DNA of 64,000 bases from Weeksella virosa DSM 16922 (lineage in GTDB: Bacteria > Bacteroidota > Bacteroidia > Flavobacteriales > Weeksellaceae), in the NCBI RefSeq assembly GCF_000189415.1, contig NC_015144.1, positions 1,121,501 through 1,185,500 of the forward strand, given 5' to 3'. A model generated the notes under the pieces. It saw nothing but the letters and a program-made list of their open reading frames with translations, was not told the origin of the DNA and ran no database searches. Below, piece after piece: positions 49,630 to 58,706 of this stretch; the stretch's first letter is position 1; each line of letters starts with the position of its first letter. The position numbers were made by a program, and so were the translations under genes.

Positions 49630-52161
49630 TTAAAAAGATTGTCCAATAATAAAATGTGTTTGCCAACCCGATGGTTCGATGGCGCCTATAGCTTTGTCGA
49701 ATCCATACCCAAAATCGAATCCGAGCATACCAAAAGCAGGCATAAAAACGCGTACACCTATACCAGCAGAACGGCGTAGTTCGAATGGTTTGTACTCGCG
49801 AGCATTTTCCCATGTGTTACCAGCTTCGGCAAAAGCCAAGGCAAAAATGTTGGCAGTTTGACTCATTGTGATTGGGTAGCGCAACTCGAATAGGAATTTG
49901 TTATAAATGGCTCCACCTCCTTCTGGTGTAATGTCTTCATTTACACGTCCTCCTGAATTGGTAGAATCTTCGTACCCGCGTAATGGAATGATTTCTCGAC
50001 CATCGAAGCGTTGTTGCATCAGTCCGGTTCCTCCGATATAGAAACGCTCGAACGGAATGGTCCCAATGTCGTGGTTATACGATCCTAAATATCCAAACTC
50101 TGCTCCCAAACGTCCAACTAATTTGCCGATTAGTTCTTTGTACCAGTTTCCTTTCACTTTGATTTTGTAATACTCTAACCATTCGATTTTTTCTTGCGGG
50201 CTTAGTTTTTTATAATCTTTGTTGTTTACCAAAGAGTAAGGGAAAGTCATGGTTGCATTGACGCTAAAGTCTGATCCTCCTTGTGGGAAAATCTGGTTCG
50301 GACCTGCTGAATTACGCGAGAGTCCAATGGTATAATTTATATTGTTCGATTTTCCATTCGAGTAGTTAATATTTCCCGCAGTAAATAGGTTGTAGTTTTC
50401 ATAGTCATACTGTTGGAATGATATGGAGTGGCTTAGACGGAAATAATCATCAGGCCAAGTGAGTAATTTACTCATACCAACACTTCCTCCTATAATGTTT
50501 AGTTTTATACGCTCATTATGGTTGTCACGATAGTTGTAGCGTGAATAATAGAACGAGGTAGAAAGGGATGTAGGACGTTTTCCTCCGATCCATGGTTCTA
50601 CAAACGAAAAACTATAGTTTTGGTAACCATAACCGGCTTGTGCACGTATCGATAATTGTTGGCCGTCTCCTAAAGGAACAGGTTTCCATGCCTTTCGATT
50701 GAAAATATTTCCGATAGAAAAATTCCCGAAAGTCAAACCTAAAGTTCCGATAAAGGTTCCTCCACCGTATCCTCCTTGTAACTCTACTTGAGACGAAGAT
50801 TTTGGTGCTACTTTCCAATTGATATCGACCGTGTTGTTCTCGAAATTTGGTTGTACATCTGGTACAATTTGCGTTGGCTCTAAATAACTTGTAGCGGCTA
50901 ACTCGTACATAGTACGTTTGATATTCGACTTAGAGAACAAATCTCCTGGTTGTGTACGTAGCTCTCGGTACAGAATATGATCGTGTGCTTCTGTATTTCC
51001 CGAAATTGTTACTCGGTTGATGGTTGCTTGTGTTCCTTCATTGATTTTTATCTCTAGATCGATGACGTCATCTTGGATATTTTTTTCTATCGGTATTACA
51101 CTGGCAAAGAGATAACCATCGTCCATGTATAGGGTTTTGATATCATCATCTTTTTCAGATCCAGTTACTTTTTTGTTGATACCAACTGCATCATATCGAT
51201 CGCCTGTTTTGTAAGAAAATACTCGAGCCAATTGTTCGGAAGTAAAAACAGAGTTCCCGGCAAAAGTGATGTTCCCCAAATAATAAGGCTTTCCTTCGTC
51301 TACCTTGATGTGAATTATCACTCTATCGTCAGAAATTTTCTCGATACGATCAGAAATAATTTTTGCGTCGCGAAAACCAACAGATTTGTATTTCTCTACC
51401 ACTTTTTTCAGGTCATCTTGATATTTTTCATCAATCAATTTAGAGGGTTTGAAGAAGTTGATCGATTTACGCTTCGTATCCTTCATTGCTTTACGTAATT
51501 TTGCGTCCGAAAGTTCATGATTGCCTTCGAAAACAATGTCTTTGATTTTCACGCGTGGCCCTCGATCTACTTTTATATCAAGATTTTCTTTGTCTCCGTC
51601 TGTTTTGATGCGGTTGATCGTAATGACAGGTTCTGGAAATCCTTTTTGTACGTAATATTCTTTGATGTTGTTTCGGGTCTGATTTAATAGGTTATTGGTA
51701 ATTTTTACACCAGGATCGAGTTTGTTTTTTTTGATAACCTCATCGCGTTGTGACTTCTTTATACCGCTTATATTAATTGCCTCTAATTCGGGTAAACCGA
51801 GTAAGTTGAGTTCTAAAATTACTTCGTTTCCTTGAACAGAACTTACATAGACATTGATGTCAGAGAACATTTTAGAACGCCATAGTTTTTTTACGGCATT
51901 GTTTATTTTGGTTCCTGGAATTTCTATTTCATCTCCCAAAGAAAATCCCGCAAAACGCAAGATTTGATTTTTAGAAAATTTTGTGTCGCCTGTCAACTGT
52001 ACATCTTTTAGGATGAACGTGCGGACATTATTTAAATTACTAAAATCCTGTGGTGTAACGGTAGTTTGTTCTACTGCAGTAGGAATACTGTCGTTTACTT
52101 GTGCATTTACTACAGTTAGGTAAGCTCCTAACATCCACATAGACCATGTTATTTTTCTCAT
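49630..52161 (-). CDS. bamA: Outer membrane protein assembly factor BamA
   Basis: Essential Omp85 insertase of outer membrane beta-barrels, 843 residues. Signal peptide to about residue 20. An N-terminal region of about 30 residues (QVNDSIPTAVEQT) precedes POTRA domains (about 45-450), recognisable by ILKDVQLTGDTKFS, INISGIKKSQRDEV, KDIVFEGNHELSDAKLRKAM, LGNITFAGNSVFTSEQLARVF and INRVTISGNTEAHDHILYRELR. The 16-strand barrel follows, with the loop-6 motif region RGYEDST (conserved VRGY/F type) and the C-terminal WQTHFIIGQSF ending in Phe. Operon order uppS-bamA-ompH-ompH is conserved in this phylum. Confidence 0.97.
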   Translation of the reverse strand: MRKITWSMWMLGAYLTVVNAQVNDSIPTAVEQTTVTPQDFSNLNNVRTFILKDVQLTGDTKFSKNQILRFAGFSLGDEIEIPGTKINNAVKKLWRSKMFSDINVYVSSVQGNEVILELNLLGLPELEAINISGIKKSQRDEVIKKNKLDPGVKITNNLLNQTRNNIKEYYVQKGFPEPVITINRIKTDGDKENLDIKVDRGPRVKIKDIVFEGNHELSDAKLRKAMKDTKRKSINFFKPSKLIDEKYQDDLKKVVEKYKSVGFRDAKIISDRIEKISDDRVIIHIKVDEGKPYYLGNITFAGNSVFTSEQLARVFSYKTGDRYDAVGINKKVTGSEKDDDIKTLYMDDGYLFASVIPIEKNIQDDVIDLEIKINEGTQATINRVTISGNTEAHDHILYRELRTQPGDLFSKSNIKRTMYELAATSYLEPTQIVPDVQPNFENNTVDINWKVAPKSSSQVELQGGYGGGTFIGTLGLTFGNFSIGNIFNRKAWKPVPLGDGQQLSIRAQAGYGYQNYSFSFVEPWIGGKRPTSLSTSFYYSRYNYRDNHNERIKLNIIGGSVGMSKLLTWPDDYFRLSHSISFQQYDYENYNLFTAGNINYSNGKSNNINYTIGLSRNSAGPNQIFPQGGSDFSVNATMTFPYSLVNNKDYKKLSPQEKIEWLEYYKIKVKGNWYKELIGKLVGRLGAEFGYLGSYNHDIGTIPFERFYIGGTGLMQQRFDGREIIPLRGYEDSTNSGGRVNEDITPEGGGAIYNKFLFELRYPITMSQTANIFALAFAEAGNTWENAREYKPFELRRSAGIGVRVFMPAFGMLGFDFGYGFDKAIGAIEPSGWQTHFIIGQSF

Positions 52162-52181
52162 ACTTCTGTACTTCTAGAAAA

Positions 52182-52925
52182 CTAGATTAATTGTTCACTT
52201 GTTTTGCCAAATCTTCTTTCTCTCCCTTGATAGTTGAGCACTGCTTCGTACAAATTCTCATGGGTAAAGTCGGGCCAAAGTGTATCGGTAAAATACAGTT
52301 CGGCATAGGCTATCTGCCATAGTAAGAAATTACTTATTCGTTCTTCGCCACTTGTTCTTATCATTAGATCGACCATAGGTAAATGGCGCGTATAAAGATG
52401 TTGTTCGAATAATTGTTCGTCAATTTCTTCTAGGCTAATTTCTCCGTTTTTATAGGATTGAGCGATTGATTTGGTTGCTGATAATATTTCTTCTTTCGAT
52501 CCGTAACTCAAAGCCAAAGTTAGGGTAGAACCAGTGTTGTTTTGGGTGAGTTCGAGACCTTTTTTCAATTCTTTTAAGGTAGCTTGGGGTAAGCGTTCTA
52601 CATTTCCAATGACGTTGAGACGAACATTGTTTTGGTGTAGTTCTTTGATTTCTTTCTGGATAGTTTGGGCTAAGAGAGTCATCAATAAACTAACTTCTAG
52701 TTTAGGACGATTCCAATTCTCAGAGGAAAATGCATAAAGCGTAAGGTAAGGGATGCCCAGTTCACGGCAAGCTTCTATTGCCGCCCGTACTGCTTTCAAG
52801 GCATTTTTATGTCCGAAAGTTCTTTCGTGTCCTGTTTTTTTTGCCCAACGACCATTCCCATCCATTATAATGGCAATGTGTTGCGGAACTCGCTTTCGGT
52901 CTATTTGATCTATTTTGCTCTCCAT
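52182..52925 (-). CDS. uppS: Isoprenyl transferase (undecaprenyl diphosphate synthase)
   Basis: cis-Prenyltransferase that builds the C55 carrier for peptidoglycan and surface glycans, 247 residues. HIAIIMDGNGRWAKK carries the catalytic Asp; GHKNALKAVR, YLTLYAFSSENWNRP and the C-terminal DLMIRTSGEERISNFLLWQ are diagnostic. ATG at 52925 is chosen: the frame from 52967 would overlap the upstream gene by 35 bases and add a non-conserved tail. The gap to the DUF6089 gene is then 7 bases. Supply of isopentenyl diphosphate comes from the mevalonate genes in this window. Confidence 0.96.
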   Translation of the reverse strand: MESKIDQIDRKRVPQHIAIIMDGNGRWAKKTGHERTFGHKNALKAVRAAIEACRELGIPYLTLYAFSSENWNRPKLEVSLLMTLLAQTIQKEIKELHQNNVRLNVIGNVERLPQATLKELKKGLELTQNNTGSTLTLALSYGSKEEILSATKSIAQSYKNGEISLEEIDEQLFEQHLYTRHLPMVDLMIRTSGEERISNFLLWQIAYAELYFTDTLWPDFTHENLYEAVLNYQGRERRFGKTSEQLI

Positions 52926-52932
52926 TTTTTTA

Positions 52933-53742
52933 TTAATCACAGTAACATGGTGGTCTTCCGAACGCATACGTAAGGCTTAACCCCGAGAAAACATACCAAT
53001 CGGTGTTAGAGATGTTGCCAATTCGTTGGTAATCTAAATATTTTGTGGCATCTACTTCTTCTCTCAAATTACCATTCTGATCATACAAATTACGGTTAAA
53101 TGTGTATTCACTATAATCTAACTTATCGCTGTTTGTATAGCGGAAACCAACCTCGGCAGCAAGAACCCAATTGTAATTAAATTTTATTTTATACCCGACA
53201 CCTATCGGAAGTGAAAAGTTGGCAGCAGATTTTTTGCGAACATCAATTCCTCTTGGATCGACTACGTTTCCTTGACTGTCCTTTATGTCGGTTTCTCTAA
53301 AAAATACTTCTCTTTCACGAGACATAAAACCAGCAATCCCGGCAAAGATAAAAGGAGAATGTGCATTTCCCTCATCATTGATCGGAAAAAAATTATATTC
53401 GAACAACAACGATCCTTCTGTTATGTTGTTTTTGAAAAATTTTTTTCGGTTTCTTTTGTATAATTGATTAGAGTTTTGATCATGATTATTTACCTGAGAA
53501 TGATAAAAGCCTAATCGTACGCCCATATAGGGATTAAAATTGAATCGATAAATAAGCCCTGCAATATAAGGAATGTTTATTTTCCCGCTTTCTAAGCGAT
53601 TCGGGATTGGGTTTACATAACTCTCACTTCCTATGTCGGAGATGAGGTTTGCACCTCCTAGAAAACCTCCTAATTCGTGCCGCTGTGCTAGCAACGACGT
53701 GGCATTGACCAATAATAAAAGTGCAAGAAAATAGTTCTTCAT
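52933..53742 (-). CDS. DUF6089 family outer membrane beta-barrel protein
   Basis: A 269-residue protein of unknown function that commonly precedes uppS and bamA in flavobacteria. The signal peptide MKNYFLALLLLVNATSLLAQ (start 53742; ATG at 53751 also possible) is cut before RHELGGFLGGANLISDIG, a hallmark start of the family. Alternating strands with YRFNFNPYMGVRLGFYHS, FEYNFFP and GVGYKIKFNYNWVLAAEVGFRYT suggest an eight-stranded barrel; the end is SLTYAFGRPPCYCD with two nearby Cys. Its place before bamA hints at a role in envelope assembly, without proof. Confidence 0.87.
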   Translation of the reverse strand: MKNYFLALLLLVNATSLLAQRHELGGFLGGANLISDIGSESYVNPIPNRLESGKINIPYIAGLIYRFNFNPYMGVRLGFYHSQVNNHDQNSNQLYKRNRKKFFKNNITEGSLLFEYNFFPINDEGNAHSPFIFAGIAGFMSREREVFFRETDIKDSQGNVVDPRGIDVRKKSAANFSLPIGVGYKIKFNYNWVLAAEVGFRYTNSDKLDYSEYTFNRNLYDQNGNLREEVDATKYLDYQRIGNISNTDWYVFSGLSLTYAFGRPPCYCD

Positions 53743-53855
53743 AATGACCATAATATAATAAGTCGCTGCTTATACTTTTCAATTTAACGAACAAATATAA
53801 ACAAAACTGATTTCAACCTAATTGATTTAACAAAAATTAAGAAGAATTATTGTAA

Positions 53856-54737
53856 TTAATTTCTTTTGTCCGATCCCCACAGAAGTTTTTCTCGTAGTGT
53901 ATTGAAGTAATTTATCTCATTCGTTTCTACTATATAGACATAGAAGTTTGCTTTTTTCACTCGGATTTCTACCTCGGTAGACAGAGCTAAATTGCGAGAG
54001 TCCAGCGATAAAAAATATTCATTGGCACGGCTGTTTACTTTCAGGTCTATACAAGCTTCATCATCTACAATGAGTGGCCGCACATTTAAGTTGTGCGGTG
54101 CAATCGGTGTTATGATAAAATTTTCGGTCGATGGATGTACAATCGGGCCTCCACAACTCAACGAATATCCGGTTGAACCTGTTGGGGTAGAAATAATGAG
54201 ACCATCGGCCCAAAAAGAATTTAGGTATTCTCCATCCAACCAAGAATCTACCGTAATCATACTGGTTGTTTCTCGTCGGGTAACTGTAATTTCATTCAGA
54301 GCAAATTTGTCGACTAAATCTAATTCGCTATTAGAAGAAATACTCAATAAAGTTCTCGGAACCAATTTGTATTGATCATTGAAAATGTTTTCTAACTGAT
54401 CGATAAAATAATTTTTATTGATTGTCGCCAAAAATCCTAATCGACCCGTATTTACACCAACAATCGGAATTCCACTGTCTTTGATATACGAAATTGCATT
54501 GAGAATTGTTCCATCTCCTCCAAACGTAAAAATAAATTTAGAGGTTTTGTCTAAGGTCTCGAAACTGTCGAAAGTTTCTATTGCCGACAAATCAAAGTTG
54601 GTATATTCTCCTAAGATTTGCTTAAATTTTTCTTCGATACAAAACTCAACCTGCTGATCCGTCAAGAAACGTAAAAATGGATCGATAATGTCGTGTAAAG
54701 AAGTACTTGTTTTTTGCCCAAATAATGCAACTTTCAT
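53856..54737 (-). CDS. nadK: NAD kinase
   Basis: Phosphorylates NAD to NADP using ATP or polyphosphate, cytoplasm, 293 residues. The GGDGTIL motif appears in FIFTFGGDGTILNAI, with GVNTGRLGFLATI and the NE/D stretch FALNEITVTR; the Gly-rich ISTPTGSTGYSLSCGGPIVHP and the following ITPIAPHNLNVRPLIV are also diagnostic. It starts 8 bases after the CBS-domain gene and precedes the DUF6089-uppS-bamA block. No clear terminator is seen in the 105 bases between nadK and the neighbouring DUF6089 start. Confidence 0.96.
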   Translation of the reverse strand: MKVALFGQKTSTSLHDIIDPFLRFLTDQQVEFCIEEKFKQILGEYTNFDLSAIETFDSFETLDKTSKFIFTFGGDGTILNAISYIKDSGIPIVGVNTGRLGFLATINKNYFIDQLENIFNDQYKLVPRTLLSISSNSELDLVDKFALNEITVTRRETTSMITVDSWLDGEYLNSFWADGLIISTPTGSTGYSLSCGGPIVHPSTENFIITPIAPHNLNVRPLIVDDEACIDLKVNSRANEYFLSLDSRNLALSTEVEIRVKKANFYVYIVETNEINYFNTLREKLLWGSDKRN

Positions 54738-54745
54738 GCGATAAA

Positions 54746-55399
54746 TTAAGGGTTGATAAATTTGATTAATTGATTGTAACGATCGTTCAAGAGTTCGGTT
54801 TTTTCATCATTGTAGTATTTCTGAACTACCTGATAACCAAATCGCTCAAAGGTTTCTCCTATCGATAAAATATTTTCAGATCGCACTTTGATCAAGACTT
54901 TGGTATGATCTTCTACTTGTCGTAAAATTAACGAACCGAGTAATTTGCTGTTATGCGACTCGACAATATTTGCAATAGAAGTCATAGATAAATCGGTAGT
55001 TGCAATCGATAAAAGCATCGTTGCGCCAAAATCATCGATAAATGGTGTTGAGGCAAAAAGATCTATTATATCATTTTGTAAAATAGCCCCTAAATATCGT
55101 TCATCTGTATCAAAAACAGGAACCATGTTTGTATGGTAATGATGCATCATGCGTAAAGCATCTAGGACTGTTTGCTCATTGGTTACCATGAATTTTTGAA
55201 CATAATCTGTACAAATAAAATTTTCCATCTCTAGACCGTCAACCAAATCTTCTTCAGAGAGATTGCCGATAAATTGTAGATTTTCGAACATAGGAAGATG
55301 CGTAACGCGTTGCTCATGCATCAGACGTAAGAGTTCTTGCGGTGATTGTTTACGTTTTCCTGGTATAAAATCTTTGTGTATATATTCGGCCGTGTACAT
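54746..55399 (-). CDS. CBS-domain protein
   Basis: A 217-residue cytoplasmic protein with a CBS pair (about 1-120: SPQELLRLMHEQRVTHLPMFE and VLDALRMMHHYHTNMVPVFD) and a C-terminal ACT-like or degenerate domain (about 130-215) with LSMTSIANIVESHNSKLLG. CBS pairs bind adenine nucleotides such as AMP, ATP or SAM; the gene's constant place before nadK in flavobacteria suggests a link to the nucleotide state, but this is inference. ATG at 55399 is used; the frame from 55462 would run through the promoter and into the neighbouring gene. The -7 element ends 5 bases before this ATG, so the message may be leaderless. Confidence 0.87.
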   Translation of the reverse strand: MYTAEYIHKDFIPGKRKQSPQELLRLMHEQRVTHLPMFENLQFIGNLSEEDLVDGLEMENFICTDYVQKFMVTNEQTVLDALRMMHHYHTNMVPVFDTDERYLGAILQNDIIDLFASTPFIDDFGATMLLSIATTDLSMTSIANIVESHNSKLLGSLILRQVEDHTKVLIKVRSENILSIGETFERFGYQVVQKYYNDEKTELLNDRYNQLIKFINP

Positions 55400-55404
55400 A
55401 ATTG

Positions 55405-55412
55405 CAAAGGTA
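55405..55412 (-). promoter_or_regulatory. -7 element abutting the CBS-protein start
   Basis: Minus strand TACCTTTG followed by CA, then the ATG five bases on. Exact match to TAnnTTTG; no TTG at the usual spacing. Confidence 0.45.
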
Positions 55413-55413
55413 G

Positions 55414-55764
55414 TTATTTTAATTGTACTCTCACTTTTTTTGGTAAGCCATTCAATACGCAATTATACGAATGGTCAATCAAAGAAAGAAGCAGTGCATC
55501 GTTGTCCAGCTCTTCGGGGCAAACTGTATTCCAGTGCTTCTTATTCATATGAAAACCAGGTGTAATGGCAGAAAATTCTTCTCGCAACTCTATCGCATAG
55601 TTAGGATCACACTTCAGATTAATCCGATAAGGTAGTGCATCCAGAGCAGTAAGACAAAAAATTTTGTTTGCTAAACGAAAAACCAAAATATTTTTATCAA
55701 AAGGGAAGTCTTCTGTAACAAAAGGTTTGCTAAGACAATAGTTGCGCACTTCTTCTATATTCAT
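55414..55764 (-). CDS. MmcQ/YjbR-family DNA-binding-like protein
   Basis: A 116-residue protein with the CyaY-like fold of the YjbR group. The start MNIEEVRNYCLSKPFVTEDFPFD, the core FCLTALDALPYRINLKCDP and TPGFHMNKKHWNTV with SLIDHSYNCVLNGLPKK are typical. Members are annotated as putative DNA-binding or mitomycin-resistance-linked, but function is unproven. It sits 14 bases upstream of the CBS gene on the same strand, divergent from mevalonate kinase across 68 bases. Confidence 0.9.
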   Translation of the reverse strand: MNIEEVRNYCLSKPFVTEDFPFDKNILVFRLANKIFCLTALDALPYRINLKCDPNYAIELREEFSAITPGFHMNKKHWNTVCPEELDNDALLLSLIDHSYNCVLNGLPKKVRVQLK

Positions 55765-55805
55765 CTTGGATTGCTTTTTGCATACAATGGTAAAGAAATT
55801 ATTTG

Positions 55806-55813
55806 TAATTTTG
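55806..55813 (+). promoter_or_regulatory. Probable -7 element of mevalonate kinase
   Basis: TAATTTTG, exact match to TAnnTTTG, 19 bases before the ATG at 55833. A TTG exists at 25 bp spacing (55778-55780), longer than usual. Confidence 0.45.
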
Positions 55814-55832
55814 TATAGAATTTCAATTGCCT

Positions 55833-56747
55833 ATGAAAAGCCCTTTGTTTTACGCGAAAATATTACTCTTCGGAGAGTACGGAATCATCGAAAACTCAAA
55901 AGGTTTAACGATTCCTTTTAATGATTATAAGGGTGTATTAAAATTCGATAAAAACGAATTTTCTTCAGAATCGAATCTACATTTGAAGAAATTTGCAACC
56001 TACTTACACGAAAACTTCCCGAAAGACTTTCGTACCCAACAATTTATGTCTGATGTAGAAGCAGGCATGTATTTTCATTCAGATATTCCGCAAGGATACG
56101 GCGTAGGAAGTTCGGGCGCTTTGGTAGCTGCAATTTATGATCAATATGCGATCGAAAAAATAGATGTCGAGCAAGAAATTACCAAAGAAAAAATAGCCCA
56201 ACTCAAAAAGCTTTTTTCTCAAATGGAAAGTTTTTTTCATGGAACAAGCTCAGGGATTGATCCATTGATTTGTTATATGAAAATTCCCTTACTCATCCAG
56301 TCCAAAGACGACATTTCCACGGTAGGATTACCAGCAGAGAAAGAAGGAAAAGGGGCAATATTTTTAATCAATTCCGGAGCACCTGGCGAGACTGCACCTA
56401 TGGTTCAGTTATTTTTTGAAAAGCTGAAAAATGAAGGATTTAGAAAAACCTTGCGCGAAGAGTTTATTAATTACAATAATGCGTGTATTGATGATTTTGT
56501 GAAAGGAGAGTTTAAGCCTCTTTTTGCAAATTTAAAAAAACTATCATCTTGGGCATTTGAACATTTCCGTCCCATGATTCCTGCCAAATTAGTTGATGCT
56601 TGGAAAAAAGGAATCGATACCAACTCTTATTACCTCAAATTATGTGGATCGGGTGGGGGTGGTTATGTTTTGGGTTTCACCGAAGACTATGCGATCGTTG
56701 AAGAGCAATTAAAACACCTGAACCCAGAAGTTGTCTATAGATTTTAG
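55833..56747 (+). CDS. GHMP kinase, probable mevalonate kinase
   Basis: ATP-dependent kinase of the mevalonate pathway, 304 residues, cytoplasm. ATG at 55833 is used; a TTG at 55827 is possible. The N-terminal YAKILLFGEYGIIE (Lys for phosphate contact), the GHMP ATP loop DIPQGYGVGSSGALVAAIYD, GTSSGIDPLICY with the catalytic Asp, and KLCGSGGGGYVLGF are visible. In flavobacteria this GHMP protein is usually annotated mevalonate kinase, though phosphomevalonate kinase is of similar fold. It is followed 10 bases later by a UbiA prenyltransferase, linking precursor and use. Confidence 0.87.
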   Translation: MKSPLFYAKILLFGEYGIIENSKGLTIPFNDYKGVLKFDKNEFSSESNLHLKKFATYLHENFPKDFRTQQFMSDVEAGMYFHSDIPQGYGVGSSGALVAAIYDQYAIEKIDVEQEITKEKIAQLKKLFSQMESFFHGTSSGIDPLICYMKIPLLIQSKDDISTVGLPAEKEGKGAIFLINSGAPGETAPMVQLFFEKLKNEGFRKTLREEFINYNNACIDDFVKGEFKPLFANLKKLSSWAFEHFRPMIPAKLVDAWKKGIDTNSYYLKLCGSGGGGYVLGFTEDYAIVEEQLKHLNPEVVYRF

Positions 56748-56757
56748 CTATTGCCCA

Positions 56758-57618
56758 ATGAAGGAGGTTCTAATAAAAACCTTTGCTTTACTCAATGTAG
56801 TTCGCGTGTATAACCTCATGGTTTTGGCATTAGCACAATATTTGGCAGCCCTTTTTGTTTTTGCACCCAATCAATCGCATAGAGAAATCATCCTCGATCC
56901 AATATTCAATGCCATTGTTTTTGCATCCACACTTAGTGCTGCAGCAGGCTACATCATCAATAACTTTTACGATCTAGAGAAAGATGCTATCAAACGGCCT
57001 TTATTGGCTTATCTCAACCGAAAAGTATCGCAAGGTTTCAAGCTTCGTTTGTATATTTTCCTCAATTCCTTAGCTCTTTTGCTTGCATTTTACGTCTCGT
57101 GGCGAGTTTTATTGTTTTTTGTGGGGTATCAGTTTCTTGTTTGGATTTACAGTCATCGAATCAATAAAATTGTATTCCTAAAAAACCTATTTTCTGTCAT
57201 ATTACGGGTTTTCCCATTTTTTGCATTGCTATTATACTTCGAAAATTATCATTTAAATGTCTTTGTTCATGCAGGCTTTCTGACGGTTTTGTTGATGATA
57301 ACCGATTTATTAAAAGACCTGAGTTCGCAAAAAGCAGATGCCATTTATGGATACAATACTTTGCCAATAGTTTATGGAGAAAAAAGAACCAAAACAATTT
57401 TACAACTTCTTTCTTTATCAGCAATTTGTTTAGCAATTTTTTTGGTAGTTTCCTATTCTTTGGGTAGTATGCAATACTTTTTTTATGCCTGTATATTTAT
57501 TCTGTTAGGCTTTATTTTCAGGATCGGCAGGATAAACTCTATCCGCTATTATCAGGCCATGCATTTATTTTTTAAGGCGATTATCGTAACGGGCGTCATA
57601 AGTATTATATTCATCTAA
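56758..57618 (+). CDS. UbiA-family prenyltransferase
   Basis: A polytopic membrane prenyltransferase of 286 residues with eight or nine helices. The two Asp-rich motifs that bind Mg-prenyl diphosphate are NNFYDLEKDAIKRP and MITDLLKDLSSQKAD. It lacks any soluble domain. Flavobacterial homologues are often labelled geranylgeranylglycerol-phosphate geranylgeranyltransferase after the archaeal enzyme, but menaquinone, heme O or other acceptors cannot be excluded. ATG at 56758 is preferred over a TTG at 56731 that overlaps the kinase gene. The pairing with mevalonate kinase is a useful clue to isoprenoid use. Confidence 0.88.
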   Translation: MKEVLIKTFALLNVVRVYNLMVLALAQYLAALFVFAPNQSHREIILDPIFNAIVFASTLSAAAGYIINNFYDLEKDAIKRPLLAYLNRKVSQGFKLRLYIFLNSLALLLAFYVSWRVLLFFVGYQFLVWIYSHRINKIVFLKNLFSVILRVFPFFALLLYFENYHLNVFVHAGFLTVLLMITDLLKDLSSQKADAIYGYNTLPIVYGEKRTKTILQLLSLSAICLAIFLVVSYSLGSMQYFFYACIFILLGFIFRIGRINSIRYYQAMHLFFKAIIVTGVISIIFI

Positions 57619-57628
57619 ATAAAACTCG

Positions 57629-57636
57629 TAAATTTG
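57629..57636 (+). promoter_or_regulatory. Probable -7 element of the rluB-like gene
   Basis: TAAATTTG followed by CA, 53 bases before the preferred ATG (57689) and 23 bases before the alternative ATG (57659). No TTG at the usual spacing. Confidence 0.45.
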
Positions 57637-57688
57637 CAGCAGATGGTTTGTCCGCAGGATGGAAAACTGTCCTAATAAATTACGAGAT

Positions 57689-58582
57689 ATGAATCAACGA
57701 GGAAATAATCGTTCGTCTAAGAACAAACCCCAAAACACCAATCCAAAAGCGCGAAATAATCGCAAATCGGCAGAAGATCGTACGTCTAAAAATTATAAAG
57801 GAAAACCAGCGTACAACGTGTACAACAAAGACCGCTTCAATAAAAAACTGAAACCTGCACCAAAAGATGACGGTACAATACGTCTCAATAAATATATCGC
57901 AAATGCCGGTATATCATCTCGTCGAGAAGCAGATGAACTTATTTTGACAGGCGTAGTAACCGTAAACGGTAAAGTAATAACCGAAATGGGATACAAAGTG
58001 CAGCCGACAGACGAAGTGCGTTTTGATGGAAAGAAAATTTCGGCAGAGAAAAACGTATATTTTATTCTCAATAAACCAAAAGGTTATATCACTACGACGA
58101 AAGATGAAAAGAATCGTCAGACGGTTCTAGACTTGATGGAAGGTGCAACTACAGCAAGAATCTTTCCGGTAGGACGATTAGATAGACAAACAACTGGAGT
58201 TTTACTTTTTACAAACGATGGTTTTCTTACCAAAAAGTTAACACACCCGAGCCATGATGTGAAAAAAGTGTACCATGTGACATTAGACAGAAAGCTTTCT
58301 TCGCATGATATGGCTGAAATACGTAAGGGAATTCGCCTAATCCCAGAAGGAGTGGCTACAGTCGACGAGGTGAGCTTTATCGATGGGCGACCTCATAATG
58401 AAATAGGATTAGAGTTGCATATTGGCTGGAATCGAGTTGTGCGAAGAATATTCGAAAGTTTAGGCTATCAGGTAGAAAAATTAGATCGCGTATCTTTTGC
58501 TGGCCTAACAAAATCTAAACTAAGACAAGGTCAATACCGAGCTTTAACACCCCAAGAAGTAAATTTCTTGAAAATGGTCTAG
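57689..58582 (+). CDS. Pseudouridine synthase, RluB/RsuA family
   Basis: Isomerises a specific uridine in 23S (RluB/E/F) or 16S (RsuA) rRNA, 297 residues. A basic, Asn/Lys-rich N-terminal tail (about 1-60) precedes an S4 RNA-binding domain (about 62-120, RLNKYIANAGISSRREADELI) and the catalytic domain with VGRLDRQTTGVLLFTNDG, which carries the catalytic Asp, and IGWNRVVRRIFESLGY. ATG at 57689 has the A-rich context typical here; an upstream ATG at 57659 would add ten residues and cannot be excluded. The long basic tail is common in Bacteroidota homologues. The exact rRNA target is unknown. Confidence 0.93.
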   Translation: MNQRGNNRSSKNKPQNTNPKARNNRKSAEDRTSKNYKGKPAYNVYNKDRFNKKLKPAPKDDGTIRLNKYIANAGISSRREADELILTGVVTVNGKVITEMGYKVQPTDEVRFDGKKISAEKNVYFILNKPKGYITTTKDEKNRQTVLDLMEGATTARIFPVGRLDRQTTGVLLFTNDGFLTKKLTHPSHDVKKVYHVTLDRKLSSHDMAEIRKGIRLIPEGVATVDEVSFIDGRPHNEIGLELHIGWNRVVRRIFESLGYQVEKLDRVSFAGLTKSKLRQGQYRALTPQEVNFLKMV

Positions 58583-58614
58583 ATAATATTAAGCCTCTAA
58601 ATGTTTTAATCTTC

Positions 58615-58645
58615 AAAAACTTCGAAAAATATTTCGGAGTTTTTT
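58615..58645 (+). terminator. Terminator of the rluB-like gene
   Basis: A 13-bp stem (58615-58627 with 58632-58644, one G-U pair), loop AATA, T run at the end. Confidence 0.88.
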
Positions 58646-58706
58646 GGGGAAATTATGCAACAATAATTTATTGATGAAACTATCATAACGTATTTTATTC
58701 ATAAAC

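Noticed and set aside
52926-52967. Longer uppS beginning at 52967
   Set aside because: It would overlap the DUF6089 gene by 35 bases with non-conserved residues.
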